A stretch of DNA of 64,000 nucleotides from Nocardia salmonicida NBRC 13393 (lineage in GTDB: Bacteria; Actinomycetota; Actinomycetes; Mycobacteriales; Mycobacteriaceae): positions 1 through 64,000 of the forward strand of contig NZ_BDBR01000024.1 of the NCBI RefSeq assembly GCF_001613085.1. Reading direction: 5' to 3'. The position numbers and the translations under genes were made by a program. Positions 43,191 through 51,518 of this stretch are shown here, piece after piece. Every line of letters starts with the position of its first letter. Position 1 is the stretch's first letter. The notes below the pieces were generated by a model. The model did not search any database and was not told the origin of the DNA. It saw only the letters and a list, made by a program, of their open reading frames with translations.

Positions 43191-44219
43191 CTACCGCAGG
43201 TCGACGAGGGCGGCGTGGACTGCCCGGCCTGCGACGGGGTCGCCGACCGCGATGCGGGCGCTACCGTCGGGGTAGGCCTTTGCTTTGATGCCGGCGCGGC
43301 GCAGGGCGGTGGCTACTCCGGGTCCGGGCAGGTAGAGGAAGTTCGCGTGACTGCGGGGGACATCGATTCCGCAGGCCAGCAGGGTCATTCGCAGGAGATC
43401 GCGTTCGCCGTTGATGCGGTCGACGCGGTCGCGAAGTTCCTTGCCTGCCGCGTAGGCGGCGCGCACCGCGGCGACGGACGCGGTGGGGGTGCCGAAGGGC
43501 AACTGCTGGTGGCGGATTCGTTCGATCAGCTTTCCACGGCCCACGCAGTAGCCGATCCGCAGCCCGGCCAATCCGTACGCCTTGGAGAAGGTGCGCAGGA
43601 TCAGCAGATTCGGGTGGCGGTGCAGCAGGGTGCGAATGTCGAGACGGTCTGCCGGGTCGAGGAATTCGACGTAGGCCTCGTCGAGCAGGACCGGCACCCG
43701 GCGGGGAACCGCGGCGAGAAAGGATCGGACGGCCGCCGCGTCGAGCACGGTGCCGGTGGGGTTGTGGGGGCGGCACAGCACGACCAGGGCGGTGCGCCGG
43801 TTCACCGAGCGGCGCATGGCGGTGAGGTCCTGGTTGCCGCCGACGTCGAGGGGGATCGGGACCAGCGTCATCCCGGCCATGTCGGCCATGATCGGGTAGC
43901 CGTCGAAAGTCGGTGTACTGGTGAGCAGTTCACCGCTACCGAGCGTCCGCATCACCTGCATCGCGACACCGGTGGCCCCCGCACCGACCACCACGTCGTC
44001 GGGCGAGACCCCGAGGTGATCGGCGATGACCCGCGGCAGTTCTTCCGGAAGGAACTCCGGATACCGGTTGGCCTGAGTCAGTGCGGTATTCACCGCCGAC
44101 AGCACGGAAGGCAACGGTGGGAACGGATTCTCGCTGAGACCGAGGTCGAACAGCGTCGGGGTCGCAGTGGTGTGGAACCGACGGGAGGGGATCGTCGGTT
44201 CCACCAGCCGCACAGTCAT
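43191..44219 (-). CDS. PLP-dependent aminotransferase (HisC-like, fold type I), last gene of a biosynthetic operon
   Basis: A 342-residue class I/II aminotransferase: LSENPFPPLPSV (histidinol-phosphate-type start), GAGATGVAMQVM, RPHNPTGTVLD, LLDEAYVEF (Asp to pyridine N), and TFSKAYGLAGLRIGY with the PLP-binding Lys. It resembles HisC, but the context with a FabH-like enzyme and a TPP enzyme points to amination of a dedicated keto intermediate. ATG 44219 overlaps the FabH-like stop by 4 bases (ATGA). Confidence 0.83.
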   Translation of the reverse strand: MTVRLVEPTIPSRRFHTTATPTLFDLGLSENPFPPLPSVLSAVNTALTQANRYPEFLPEELPRVIADHLGVSPDDVVVGAGATGVAMQVMRTLGSGELLTSTPTFDGYPIMADMAGMTLVPIPLDVGGNQDLTAMRRSVNRRTALVVLCRPHNPTGTVLDAAAVRSFLAAVPRRVPVLLDEAYVEFLDPADRLDIRTLLHRHPNLLILRTFSKAYGLAGLRIGYCVGRGKLIERIRHQQLPFGTPTASVAAVRAAYAAGKELRDRVDRINGERDLLRMTLLACGIDVPRSHANFLYLPGPGVATALRRAGIKAKAYPDGSARIAVGDPVAGRAVHAALVDLR

Positions 44220-45235
44220 CGCGCAGCGCCCCAGCGAATAGCCGCCGCACCGGCGAAGTCGCCCGCGTGCGCGAACGCCGACAGCAACACCACCGACCCG
44301 TTGCGCAATCGGCCCGCCCGGTTCTCCGCGTCGAGTGTCACGGGAATCCCTGCGGCGAAGAGGTTTCCGCACTGGTCGAACGTATCGGGATGACGTTCGG
44401 CGGGCAGTTCCAGCGCATCGTGCCAGTTGCGCAGGAACAGCCGATTGGGCTGATTGGTGACGAAGGTGTCGATATCGCTGCTCTTCACCCCGATCCGCTT
44501 GCAGACCTCCAGCGCCACCTCGGGTACCAATCGATTGCCGCGCGCGAACACTTTGGTGATCTTGGATTCGGAAAAGCTCACGCAGCCCTGGCCCTCGCCC
44601 GGCTCCCAGTACTTGCGTGTGCCGTTCGTGGAGAAGTCCATGTCACCGGCGAATTCAGGATAGGTGCGGGTTTCGATATCGAGGATCGGGCCCGAATCGT
44701 CCTTGCGCAGCAGGCCGATTCCGCACCCGTCACCCGGCACCGGCGCCTGCGCCAGCTTCCGGATATCGGGCTGGGTGAACACCGGGCCCGCGCAATTCTG
44801 CGCGGCGACGATCAGCGCGGTCTTGGCGTCGCTGGTCGCCATCATCATCCGGGCCATCGACATCATCTGGACGAACGCCGCGCAACCGCTGTTGTGCACA
44901 TCGAGCACCTGCGAGGGTTTCGCCCCGAGCCGGCGCGCCAGTTCGGGCCCGGCGCCGAGCACCGGATTATCGGGCAGTTGGGTGTGGGTGATGATGATGT
45001 CGATCTCGTCGGCGAGATCGGCGCCGTGGCGTTCGCGCAGCTGGGCGAAAGCCTGCTCGGCCATGTCGACGGCGGTTTCGTCGCGTCCGATGTGATGGCG
45101 ACCGGTCGGTGAACGGAACATCACGTTCTTCGCCATCCGCTCCGAACGCGAGAACTGGGTGAAGTAGTCGGTCGGGACGGGGTCGCCGGGCAGATAGCTC
45201 GCGACATCGACCAGACTCACCTGCGGCATATTCAC
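44216..45235 (-). CDS. 3-oxoacyl-ACP synthase III-like enzyme (FabH/ketosynthase III fold) with His to Asn substitution
   Basis: A 339-residue thiolase-fold enzyme. The nucleophile Cys118 lies in NSGCAAFVQM, the usual FabH acyl-enzyme site. The FabH motif H-Q-A-N is replaced by N261-Q-P-N, and the third residue Asn291 is in DQCGNLFAAGIP. Loss of the His required for decarboxylative condensation suggests acyl transfer or a non-decarboxylating reaction. The GTG at 45235 has GGAG 8 bases upstream and overlaps the SRPBCC stop by 4 bases (GTGA); ATG 45229 is the alternative. Confidence 0.82.
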   Translation of the reverse strand: MNMPQVSLVDVASYLPGDPVPTDYFTQFSRSERMAKNVMFRSPTGRHHIGRDETAVDMAEQAFAQLRERHGADLADEIDIIITHTQLPDNPVLGAGPELARRLGAKPSQVLDVHNSGCAAFVQMMSMARMMMATSDAKTALIVAAQNCAGPVFTQPDIRKLAQAPVPGDGCGIGLLRKDDSGPILDIETRTYPEFAGDMDFSTNGTRKYWEPGEGQGCVSFSESKITKVFARGNRLVPEVALEVCKRIGVKSSDIDTFVTNQPNRLFLRNWHDALELPAERHPDTFDQCGNLFAAGIPVTLDAENRAGRLRNGSVVLLSAFAHAGDFAGAAAIRWGAAR

Positions 45236-45891
45236 TGCATCCACTCCGGCTTGATGGGCAGCCCGTTGGCCGCGCGGTATTCACAAATGGCTTTGAGGTT
45301 GTCCAGCTCGAGCTGGTGTCCGGCGGAGAACATCTCCCAGAAATCGCCGACCCAGACCGGGCGTTTCGGCGGAGCTGTTTCGGGATAGCCGTTTTCGTCG
45401 TAGAAGGGGTGCTTGCAGTTGACCCACGTCACCACCGAACCCGGCTTGTTGAACACCACCTGGGCGTCGACCACCCGCATCAGATAGATCATCCAGAGGT
45501 GCTCGGACTGGTCCCACGCGCAGTGATAGTCGACGGTCATCGCGTCGGGATGGGCGACGGTGCGGGTGAAACACTTGGTCGCGTCACCGAGGCGGTCGTA
45601 GGACAGCCACAGGCCGGGTTCGGCGGTTTCGACGAATCCCCGCAGGCTGTAGGTCCATTCCTCGAGTGAGCGGGTGTCGGCGAGGTACTCGTAGACCTCA
45701 CGCGGCGGCGCCGCGATGTAGGTCTGCACGGGGCAGTAGTCGCCGAAGATCTGGTCGTGCGGATACACCGACCGCAGCATGTCCATGATGATCGGCGTGG
45801 TGGTCTCCCGATCGGAGTTCTCGATGCGGATGACGCCGGGCACCACCTCATCGGGGATGTCGGACAGGGCAGGCAGGGCGCTGGTGGTCAC
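45232..45891 (-). CDS. SRPBCC (START-like / polyketide cyclase) family protein
   Basis: A 219-residue protein. QTYIAAPPREVYEYLADTRSLEEW near residue 65 is the usual start of the SRPBCC helix-grip fold, followed by beta strands. These proteins bind hydrophobic ligands and often act as cyclases or aromatases in polyketide pathways. The GTG at 45891 is preceded by AGGAG at 6 bases and overlaps the TPP enzyme stop (GTGA). Its place between the TPP enzyme and FabH-like enzyme suggests it works on their shared intermediate. Confidence 0.78.
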   Translation of the reverse strand: MTTSALPALSDIPDEVVPGVIRIENSDRETTTPIIMDMLRSVYPHDQIFGDYCPVQTYIAAPPREVYEYLADTRSLEEWTYSLRGFVETAEPGLWLSYDRLGDATKCFTRTVAHPDAMTVDYHCAWDQSEHLWMIYLMRVVDAQVVFNKPGSVVTWVNCKHPFYDENGYPETAPPKRPVWVGDFWEMFSAGHQLELDNLKAICEYRAANGLPIKPEWMQ

Positions 45892-47600
45892 GGGGTGCTC
45901 CTGGAGGATTCGAGGGCGGACAGGAAGGGCAGAAACGGCGGGACTTCGTCGGGGTCGCAGAGGATTTCGAGAAACGCGGGTCCGGCGGCGGCGAAGCTGT
46001 GGTCGAGTGCGTCGGACAACCGGTGCGGGTCGGAGACGGTGCGGGCCGGCAGCCCGGGGAACATGGCCGCGATGCCCGCTCCCAGATGTGACGGTTGAAA
46101 ACGGTTGAAGCTGTAGCGATCCCGGTAGTAGATCTGCTCCCGGGTGACGCACATGGCGTGCGCGTTGTTGTTGAACACCACGAAGGTGATGGGCAGGTCG
46201 TGTTCGATCGCGGTGTGAATCTCCATGCCGTGCATGAAGAAGGAGCCGTCACCTGCGATGACGACGGTGCGGTGCGAGCCGTCGGGCGCGGCGCGGCGGG
46301 CGAACGCGGAGCCGATGCCCGCGCCGAAGGCGTAACCCATTCCGCCCATCCCGAGTGCGACAGTGAACCGTCCGCCCTCGGGTACCCGTAGGTAATGCAC
46401 CGCCGAGGCGCCGGTGTTACCCGCGTCGGCGAAAATATCCGCGCCATCGGGCAGCGCGCGCTGAATCGCCTCGATGACGGTGCGATAGCGCAGCCCGGGG
46501 CCCGCCGCTTCGGGGACTGCCATCGGCGTGAGCTCGGCGGAACGAGGGCTCGTCGTCGACCCCGCGCCGATGTCGGCCAGCAGCGTGGTGATGGTTTCCG
46601 CGAGGTCCGCGCTGGTGGCGTGGGACGCCGCGAGGTACGGCGCACGTGCGCCGATGCTGAGTACCGGGAGGTCGGCGAGGGCGGCGTCGAGCCCGGCGCG
46701 GGCAGTGACCGGCAGGCGGGTGCCGACCAGCAGGCAGGCGCTTGCCGCCGAGAGGGCCTCGACCAGCTCGGCATGGCCCATGCTGCCCGCGACCCCGCAG
46801 TAACCGGGGCCCGTGTTGGAGTACACGTCCTTGGCGTCGGGGGCCAAGCCGATGGCGGCGTCGAGCGTGGCGACCAGTTCGGCGAGTTCAGCGCGGGCAT
46901 CGTCGCGGGCGACCTGATCACCGGCGATGATCACCACCTTGCCTGTGCGCCGGGCGGCGGCGAGTTCGACGGCGATGGCGTGTGGGGACGTCGCTGCAGG
47001 GAAGCTCGGCGAGGCTCGATCGAGCTGTGTTCCGGCCGCGGCGGTGTCGAACTGCCGCACGAGGGTGGAATCCGGCATCGCCTGCTGCTGTACATCTTTC
47101 GGGATCAGCAGCACCGCCGGTCCGCCGCCTTCCGCGGCCGTGATCGCCGCAGCGAGCTGATCGGGCAGCTCGATCGGGTCGGTCACGCGAGCGCAGTACC
47201 TAGTGATCGTCGCGAACAGCGCTGTCGCGTCGATGGAGTCGGCCAGACCGCTCGAATCCTGGAACGCGCCGAGACCTTCCAGGCTGGTCGGCGGCTGTCC
47301 GATCAACGCCAGCACCGGAACTCGGGAGGTGAACGATTCGGCCAGTCCGGCAACAAGGTTCACCGCTCCACCACCCGAAGTGGCAGCCACGACACCCATC
47401 CCGCCGGTGCTGCGCGCATATCCGTCAGCCATCGTCGCCGCGGAGAACTCGTGTTTGGCGACGATTCCGGCGGGCGAACCGCCCGCGTCGAAGATCGCGT
47501 CGTAGAGGTCCTCGATATTGGCGCCGTCGACGCCGAAGATCTGGGTGATTCCCCGGTCGGCTACCGTTCGTACCAGGTAGTCGACCACTCTGTCCGGCAT
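45888..47600 (-). CDS. Thiamine-pyrophosphate enzyme (acetolactate-synthase-like), first gene of a biosynthetic operon
   Basis: A 570-residue three-domain TPP enzyme. N-terminal PYR domain with the cofactor-activating Glu in KHEFSAATMADGYAR (about residue 50), a central domain, and the C-terminal PP domain with the metal/diphosphate motif GDGSFFMHGMEIHTA...NNN. Similar enzymes make acetolactate, decarboxylate keto acids or join acyl anions to aldehydes or thioesters; the sequence does not tell which. A strong GGAGG lies 4 bases before ATG 47600. Coupled to the three genes that follow. Confidence 0.85.
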   Translation of the reverse strand: MPDRVVDYLVRTVADRGITQIFGVDGANIEDLYDAIFDAGGSPAGIVAKHEFSAATMADGYARSTGGMGVVAATSGGGAVNLVAGLAESFTSRVPVLALIGQPPTSLEGLGAFQDSSGLADSIDATALFATITRYCARVTDPIELPDQLAAAITAAEGGGPAVLLIPKDVQQQAMPDSTLVRQFDTAAAGTQLDRASPSFPAATSPHAIAVELAAARRTGKVVIIAGDQVARDDARAELAELVATLDAAIGLAPDAKDVYSNTGPGYCGVAGSMGHAELVEALSAASACLLVGTRLPVTARAGLDAALADLPVLSIGARAPYLAASHATSADLAETITTLLADIGAGSTTSPRSAELTPMAVPEAAGPGLRYRTVIEAIQRALPDGADIFADAGNTGASAVHYLRVPEGGRFTVALGMGGMGYAFGAGIGSAFARRAAPDGSHRTVVIAGDGSFFMHGMEIHTAIEHDLPITFVVFNNNAHAMCVTREQIYYRDRYSFNRFQPSHLGAGIAAMFPGLPARTVSDPHRLSDALDHSFAAAGPAFLEILCDPDEVPPFLPFLSALESSRSTP

Positions 47601-47706
47601 CGGCCCTCCTTCTCCGCGACGAAAATGTGACGCCGCTGTGCACCGCGTCTGATGTGGTTACGAGGCGCGCCGACGGGGAGTTCAGAGGGTGGGTGAAAAC
47701 CACCCC

Positions 47707-47735
47707 TTGTGTGTACGTACACATATACGTATAGT
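47707..47735 (+). promoter_or_regulatory. Promoter of the EXLDI gene with two palindromes in its spacer
   Basis: TTGTGT (47707-47712) and TATAGT (47730-47735) are 17 bases apart, and ATG 47742 follows 7 bases after the -10, so the transcript is probably leaderless. Two perfect palindromes, GTGTACGTACAC (47711-47722) and TATACGTATA (47724-47733), both centred on ACGT, fill the spacer. A dimeric repressor bound there would block RNA polymerase. Confidence 0.65.
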
Positions 47736-47741
47736 GAGTTC

Positions 47742-48269
47742 ATGCCCAACAAGACGATCTACGTAGCCGACGACGATCTCCCCGTGTTCCAGCGGGCTCA
47801 GGAGCTTGTCGGCGGAAACCTCTCCAGCACCGTGGTCAGCGCGCTGCGCAGGCTCATCGAGCTGGAAGAAGGACGTGAGGCCGGCTTCGAGGAGGTCGTG
47901 CTGCAGGTGGGTCGCGACGGCGTCCGGCAGGTGCGCTTCCAAGGCGTGCTGCTGGGTGAATGGCGCGATGTCGGCGACAAGCAGGTGCTGCACCAGCAGG
48001 TTTACCGCAGCCGCAAGGGCAAGCTCGTGCTCCACACGCACTCGGCGCTGTGGTCGGAATATCCGACCGGGGACGCCGCGGGCGACATGAAGGACTGGAA
48101 ATACTGGCGCCGCATGTTCGGCATCGGTGACCGGGCGTGGGACTGGGGCGACTACGAGTACGAGGTCCTCGACGACCTGAAAGACCTGAAGGATCGCGTG
48201 CCCGACAAGCTCTACCGCAAGGTCGAAGACATCACCGCGCACCCGCAGATCGAGGAGCTCGACATCTAA
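47742..48269 (+). CDS. EXLDI family protein
   Basis: A 175-residue protein that ends with the name-giving tail EELDI. The N-terminus (KTIYVADDDLPVFQRAQELVGGNLSSTV) resembles a ribbon-helix-helix-like or coiled region, followed by a beta-rich middle and an aromatic/charged segment (DMKDWKYWRRMFG). EXLDI proteins (TIGR04342) occur in actinobacteria near transporters and TetR regulators, function unknown. A DrrAB-like exporter follows about 110 bases downstream. Confidence 0.83.
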   Translation: MPNKTIYVADDDLPVFQRAQELVGGNLSSTVVSALRRLIELEEGREAGFEEVVLQVGRDGVRQVRFQGVLLGEWRDVGDKQVLHQQVYRSRKGKLVLHTHSALWSEYPTGDAAGDMKDWKYWRRMFGIGDRAWDWGDYEYEVLDDLKDLKDRVPDKLYRKVEDITAHPQIEELDI

Positions 48270-48328
48270 CTCCTCGACTACAACCGCACATCACACCCGA
48301 ACCGCAGCCCCTGGGGGCTGTGTCGATA

Positions 48329-48356
48329 ATTCATGCATATATACGCAGTAATGAAT
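48329..48356. promoter_or_regulatory. AT-rich inverted repeat upstream of the DrrAB-like exporter
   Basis: ATTCAT and ATGAAT flank a 16-base AT-rich spacer containing CATATATACGC, which resembles the CATATACGTAT of the EXLDI promoter. This suggests a shared regulator for both transcription units, at modest strength. Confidence 0.4.
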
Positions 48357-48380
48357 GCAATCCTGTGGAAAGGGACGATC

Positions 48381-49415
48381 ATGGTCAACTCGGCCATCAC
48401 CGCACGCGGCCTGCGCAAGGCCTACGGCGACAAGACTGTTCTCGACGGCATCGACATCACCGTCGCCGAGGGCACTGTCTTCTCCCTGCTCGGCCCCAAC
48501 GGCGCGGGCAAGACCACCACCGTGCAGATCCTCACCACGCTGATCGCAGGCGATGCGGGGGAGTGCACCGTCGGCGGCCACGATGTGGTGACCGACCGAG
48601 GCGGAGTGCGCGAGCTGATCGGCGTCACCGGGCAGTTCGCCGCCGTCGACGAGCTGCTGACCGGCCGCGAGAACCTGCACATGATGGGCGACCTGAACCA
48701 CCTGCCGCGCCGCGAGACCCGCGCTCTGGCAGAGGAACTGCTGCAAAGATTCGACCTGGTCGCGGCCGCCGACCAGCCCGCGAGTACCTACTCCGGCGGC
48801 ATGACCCGCAGGCTCGACCTGGCGATGACGCTGGTCGGCAATCCACGGGTGATCTTCCTCGACGAACCGACCACCGGCCTCGACCCGCGCAGTCGCCGCT
48901 CGATCTGGGAGATCATCCGCGGCCTGGTCGACGATCTCGGCGTCACCGTCTTTCTCACCACTCAGTACCTCGAGGAGGCCGACCAGCTGGCCGATCGCAT
49001 CGCGGTGCTCGACAACGGCCGGATCGTCGCGGAAGGTACCGCGGCAGAACTGAAGCGATTGATCCCGGGCGGCCACATCCGCATCGATTTCGCCGATCAG
49101 CCCGACGTGGTCGCCGCCCAGCGTGCGTTCGGGTCGACGGCGAAGGTGGTCGAGGGCACCGACGGCCTGACCCTCGCCGTGCCGAGCGACGGCGGCGTGC
49201 GTTCCCTGCGCTCCGTGCTCGACCTGCTCGATGCCGAGAACATCGAAGCGGGCGGCATTTCGGTGCACACCCCCAACCTCGACGACGTCTTCCTCACCCT
49301 CACCGGCATGAGCGGTCAGCGGCCGGAGGCGGAAGCGGAGCGTGACCACGCAGGCCGCCCGAGCATGCCCAATGTCAACAGCCGCGCCACCATCGAGCAG
49401 GAGTCACTGCGATGA
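48381..49415 (+). CDS. Daunorubicin-resistance-type ABC exporter ATPase (DrrA-like)
   Basis: A 344-residue ATPase: Walker A GPNGAGKTTT, QFAAVDELLTGRENL, signature YSGGMTRRLDLA, Walker B VIFLDEPTTGLDPRSR and a C-terminal DrrA domain (LDDVFLTLTG). AAGGGA lies before ATG 48381; the 16 upstream residues in the frame overlap the regulatory repeat. Partner permease follows with ATGA overlap. Such pairs export hydrophobic compounds. Confidence 0.92.
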   Translation: MVNSAITARGLRKAYGDKTVLDGIDITVAEGTVFSLLGPNGAGKTTTVQILTTLIAGDAGECTVGGHDVVTDRGGVRELIGVTGQFAAVDELLTGRENLHMMGDLNHLPRRETRALAEELLQRFDLVAAADQPASTYSGGMTRRLDLAMTLVGNPRVIFLDEPTTGLDPRSRRSIWEIIRGLVDDLGVTVFLTTQYLEEADQLADRIAVLDNGRIVAEGTAAELKRLIPGGHIRIDFADQPDVVAAQRAFGSTAKVVEGTDGLTLAVPSDGGVRSLRSVLDLLDAENIEAGGISVHTPNLDDVFLTLTGMSGQRPEAEAERDHAGRPSMPNVNSRATIEQESLR

Positions 49416-50194
49416 CCACACTGACCGAATCCAAGTCCTACGCCTTCGCCGACACGATGACGATGCTGCGGCGCAACATGATTCACGTCAAGCGCTACCC
49501 CAGCATGACGTTCAGCATCATCATCATGCCGATCGTGCTGATGCTGGTGTTCAAGTACGTCTTCGGCGGGGCGCTCGAGAAGTCCTCGGGCGGTAGCTAT
49601 ATCGACTATCTGGCGCCGGGCATGATGTTGCTGTTGCCCGCCTATCTGACGGTGTCGGTGGCAGTGTCGATCGCCACCGACGCGAGCAAGGGGATCGTGA
49701 ATCGCTTTCGGGTGATGGCGATTTCGCAGTCGTCGGTGCTCACCGGCCATGTGCTGGGTGCGCTCGTCCAGGCGATGGCGGGCGTTGTCGCGATGACCGC
49801 CGTGGCGATGCTGGTCGGCTTCCGGCCGAACGCGAACGTCGTCGAGTGGCTCGCCGCGCTCGGGCTGCTGGCGCTGGTGACGTTCGCCTTCACCTGGCTC
49901 GCCATCGCGCTCGGCCTGCTCTCGCCGACTCCCGAAAGTGCCAGCAACGCACCGTTTCCCATCGTGCTGCTGCCCTTCCTCGGCAGCGGCCTCGTGGCCA
50001 CCGACACGATGCCGGTCGGGATGCGCCAGTTCGCCGAGTACCAGCCCTTCACTCCCATCACCGAGACACTGCGCGGACTGCTGATGGGCACCGAGGTCGG
50101 CGCCAACGGCTGGATCTCGCTGGTCTGGTGCGCGGTGATCGCCGGTGGCGGCTTCCTCTGGTCGAAGTCGATCTTCGCCAAGCAGTCGAAGTAG
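49412..50194 (+). CDS. ABC-2 exporter permease (DrrB-like)
   Basis: A 260-residue membrane protein with six helices and the DrrB/ABC-2 pattern (APGMMLLLPAYLTVSVAV, PFTPITETLRGLLMG). It is translationally coupled to the ATPase, and a strong terminator follows. Confidence 0.9.
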   Translation: MTTLTESKSYAFADTMTMLRRNMIHVKRYPSMTFSIIIMPIVLMLVFKYVFGGALEKSSGGSYIDYLAPGMMLLLPAYLTVSVAVSIATDASKGIVNRFRVMAISQSSVLTGHVLGALVQAMAGVVAMTAVAMLVGFRPNANVVEWLAALGLLALVTFAFTWLAIALGLLSPTPESASNAPFPIVLLPFLGSGLVATDTMPVGMRQFAEYQPFTPITETLRGLLMGTEVGANGWISLVWCAVIAGGGFLWSKSIFAKQSK

Positions 50195-50204
50195 CCTGTC
50201 GCGC

Positions 50205-50240
50205 AAACGGTCCGGTCTCCATCAGGAGGCCGGACCGTTT
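50205..50240. terminator. Terminator between drrB-like gene and anti-sigma factor gene
   Basis: AAACGGTCCGG and CCGGACCGTTT form an 11-bp perfect stem. It sits between convergent genes and can act both ways. Confidence 0.85.
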
Positions 50241-50247
50241 CGCGCGT

Positions 50248-50946
50248 TCAGACCTGGGCGACCAAGACGGTCCGGCCGGAATCGACGGAGGTGATCTCCA
50301 CCTTGCTGATCGAATCCGGTGGGGCGTCGATGGTGCGAGCCACCGTCAGTTCGGTGCCGGGGCCCGCGGGCCACTGGTCGAGTTCGTAGCGCTGCTCACC
50401 CGCGGTCACCACCAGCCCGTAGGTGCGGGTGTAGCCGGAGCCGTAAGCGCTCGGGGCGTAGCGGCAGGTCATCACCAGGCGGGTGCGTTCGCCGTCGCGC
50501 ACCAGCTTCACCTGCGCGCTCACCGGCGTCTGCTCCACCGCCTGCATCTGCTGTTCGGCGACGACCTGTTCGGTCGGCGTCTCCGAGCGCGCCACGGTGA
50601 CCGTCACCGGAATCGCTATCGCCACCGCCGCCGCGGCAGCCGCCACCGCACTTCCGACACCCATCCAGCGCCGCCGCCTCCGGCGCCGCTCGGCGGCCGC
50701 GGCCAGCGACGGAATCAGGTCGGGAACCTGCGGCGCGTCCGGCTCCGGCGATGCGATCATCGACAGCGCGGTATCGCGGTCCACCAGACCGAGCATGCCC
50801 GGCATCCCGGACAGTTCGGCGACCGCCTGCTGGCAGTGCGCGCAACCGAGCAGGTGTGTCTCGTATTCGCGCCGCTCGGCGGCACCCAGCGAACCGAGGA
50901 CATAGGCAGCGTCCCAGGTGCTGTACCCGTCGGCGAGGTCGGTCAT
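50248..50946 (-). CDS. Anti-sigma factor (RslA/RskA-like) with zinc-binding domain
   Basis: A 232-residue single-pass membrane protein. An N-terminal anti-sigma domain carries the zinc motif HLLGCAHC (His31, Cys35, Cys38), then an Arg-rich stretch and a membrane helix at about residues 95-120, then a 110-residue extracytoplasmic domain. Zinc-containing anti-sigma factors release the sigma factor on oxidation. The ATG overlaps the sigma gene stop by 4 bases. In M. tuberculosis RslA pairs with SigL. Confidence 0.88.
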   Translation of the reverse strand: MTDLADGYSTWDAAYVLGSLGAAERREYETHLLGCAHCQQAVAELSGMPGMLGLVDRDTALSMIASPEPDAPQVPDLIPSLAAAAERRRRRRRWMGVGSAVAAAAAAVAIAIPVTVTVARSETPTEQVVAEQQMQAVEQTPVSAQVKLVRDGERTRLVMTCRYAPSAYGSGYTRTYGLVVTAGEQRYELDQWPAGPGTELTVARTIDAPPDSISKVEITSVDSGRTVLVAQV

Positions 50947-51452
50947 CGGTTCGTCACCCCCATCTCCTGTAACGCCAGCCGCATCGCGCGCATGCCGTAG
51001 TGCAGGCGCGACTTCACCGTTCCCGGTGGGATACCCAATTCGTCGGCGATCTGGGCCATGCCGAGGCCGCGATAGTAGGCCCGCACGATCACCTCGCGAT
51101 GATCCGGGCTCAATGTGCTCAGCGCGTCGGCGACCAGCCAGCCGTCGAGCGCGCGATCGGACTGGTCGGGGCTCACCTGCTCCGGCGGGGTGTCGGTACC
51201 GAACTCGCGACGGTGCCTTGCGCTGCGATGCTCGTCGACCGCGAGATTACGAGCCACGGTGAACAACCATGCGCGCGGCGAGGTTTCGGTCTGTTCCAGC
51301 ACGGTGGGGCGTTGCCAGGCGCGCAGCAGCGTCTCCTGCACGATGTCCTCGGCCCGGCCGGGATCGCGCACCAGCCCGAGGGTGAAACGCCACAGGGCCG
51401 GTGCGTGCTCGGCGTAGAGCGCACGCATCAATTCGTCGCGACCATCGTTCAT
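50943..51452 (-). CDS. ECF sigma factor (SigL-like)
   Basis: A 169-residue ECF sigma factor: region 2 with DPGRAEDIVQETLLRAWQ and AWLFTVARNLAVDEHRS, and region 4 with VIVRAYYRGLGMAQIADELGIPPGTVKSRLHYG. The order of motifs and the C-terminus closely resemble mycobacterial SigL (LRLTLQELGVT-like end). SigL regulates genes of polyketide and envelope metabolism in M. tuberculosis. Confidence 0.88.
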   Translation of the reverse strand: MNDGRDELMRALYAEHAPALWRFTLGLVRDPGRAEDIVQETLLRAWQRPTVLEQTETSPRAWLFTVARNLAVDEHRSARHRREFGTDTPPEQVSPDQSDRALDGWLVADALSTLSPDHREVIVRAYYRGLGMAQIADELGIPPGTVKSRLHYGMRAMRLALQEMGVTNR

Positions 51453-51518
51453 CGGCGGCCCTGATCACTGCTCGTCGTAATTCATGTGTCACTCCTGCTC
51501 GTCGAAGGAGTAACGGTG

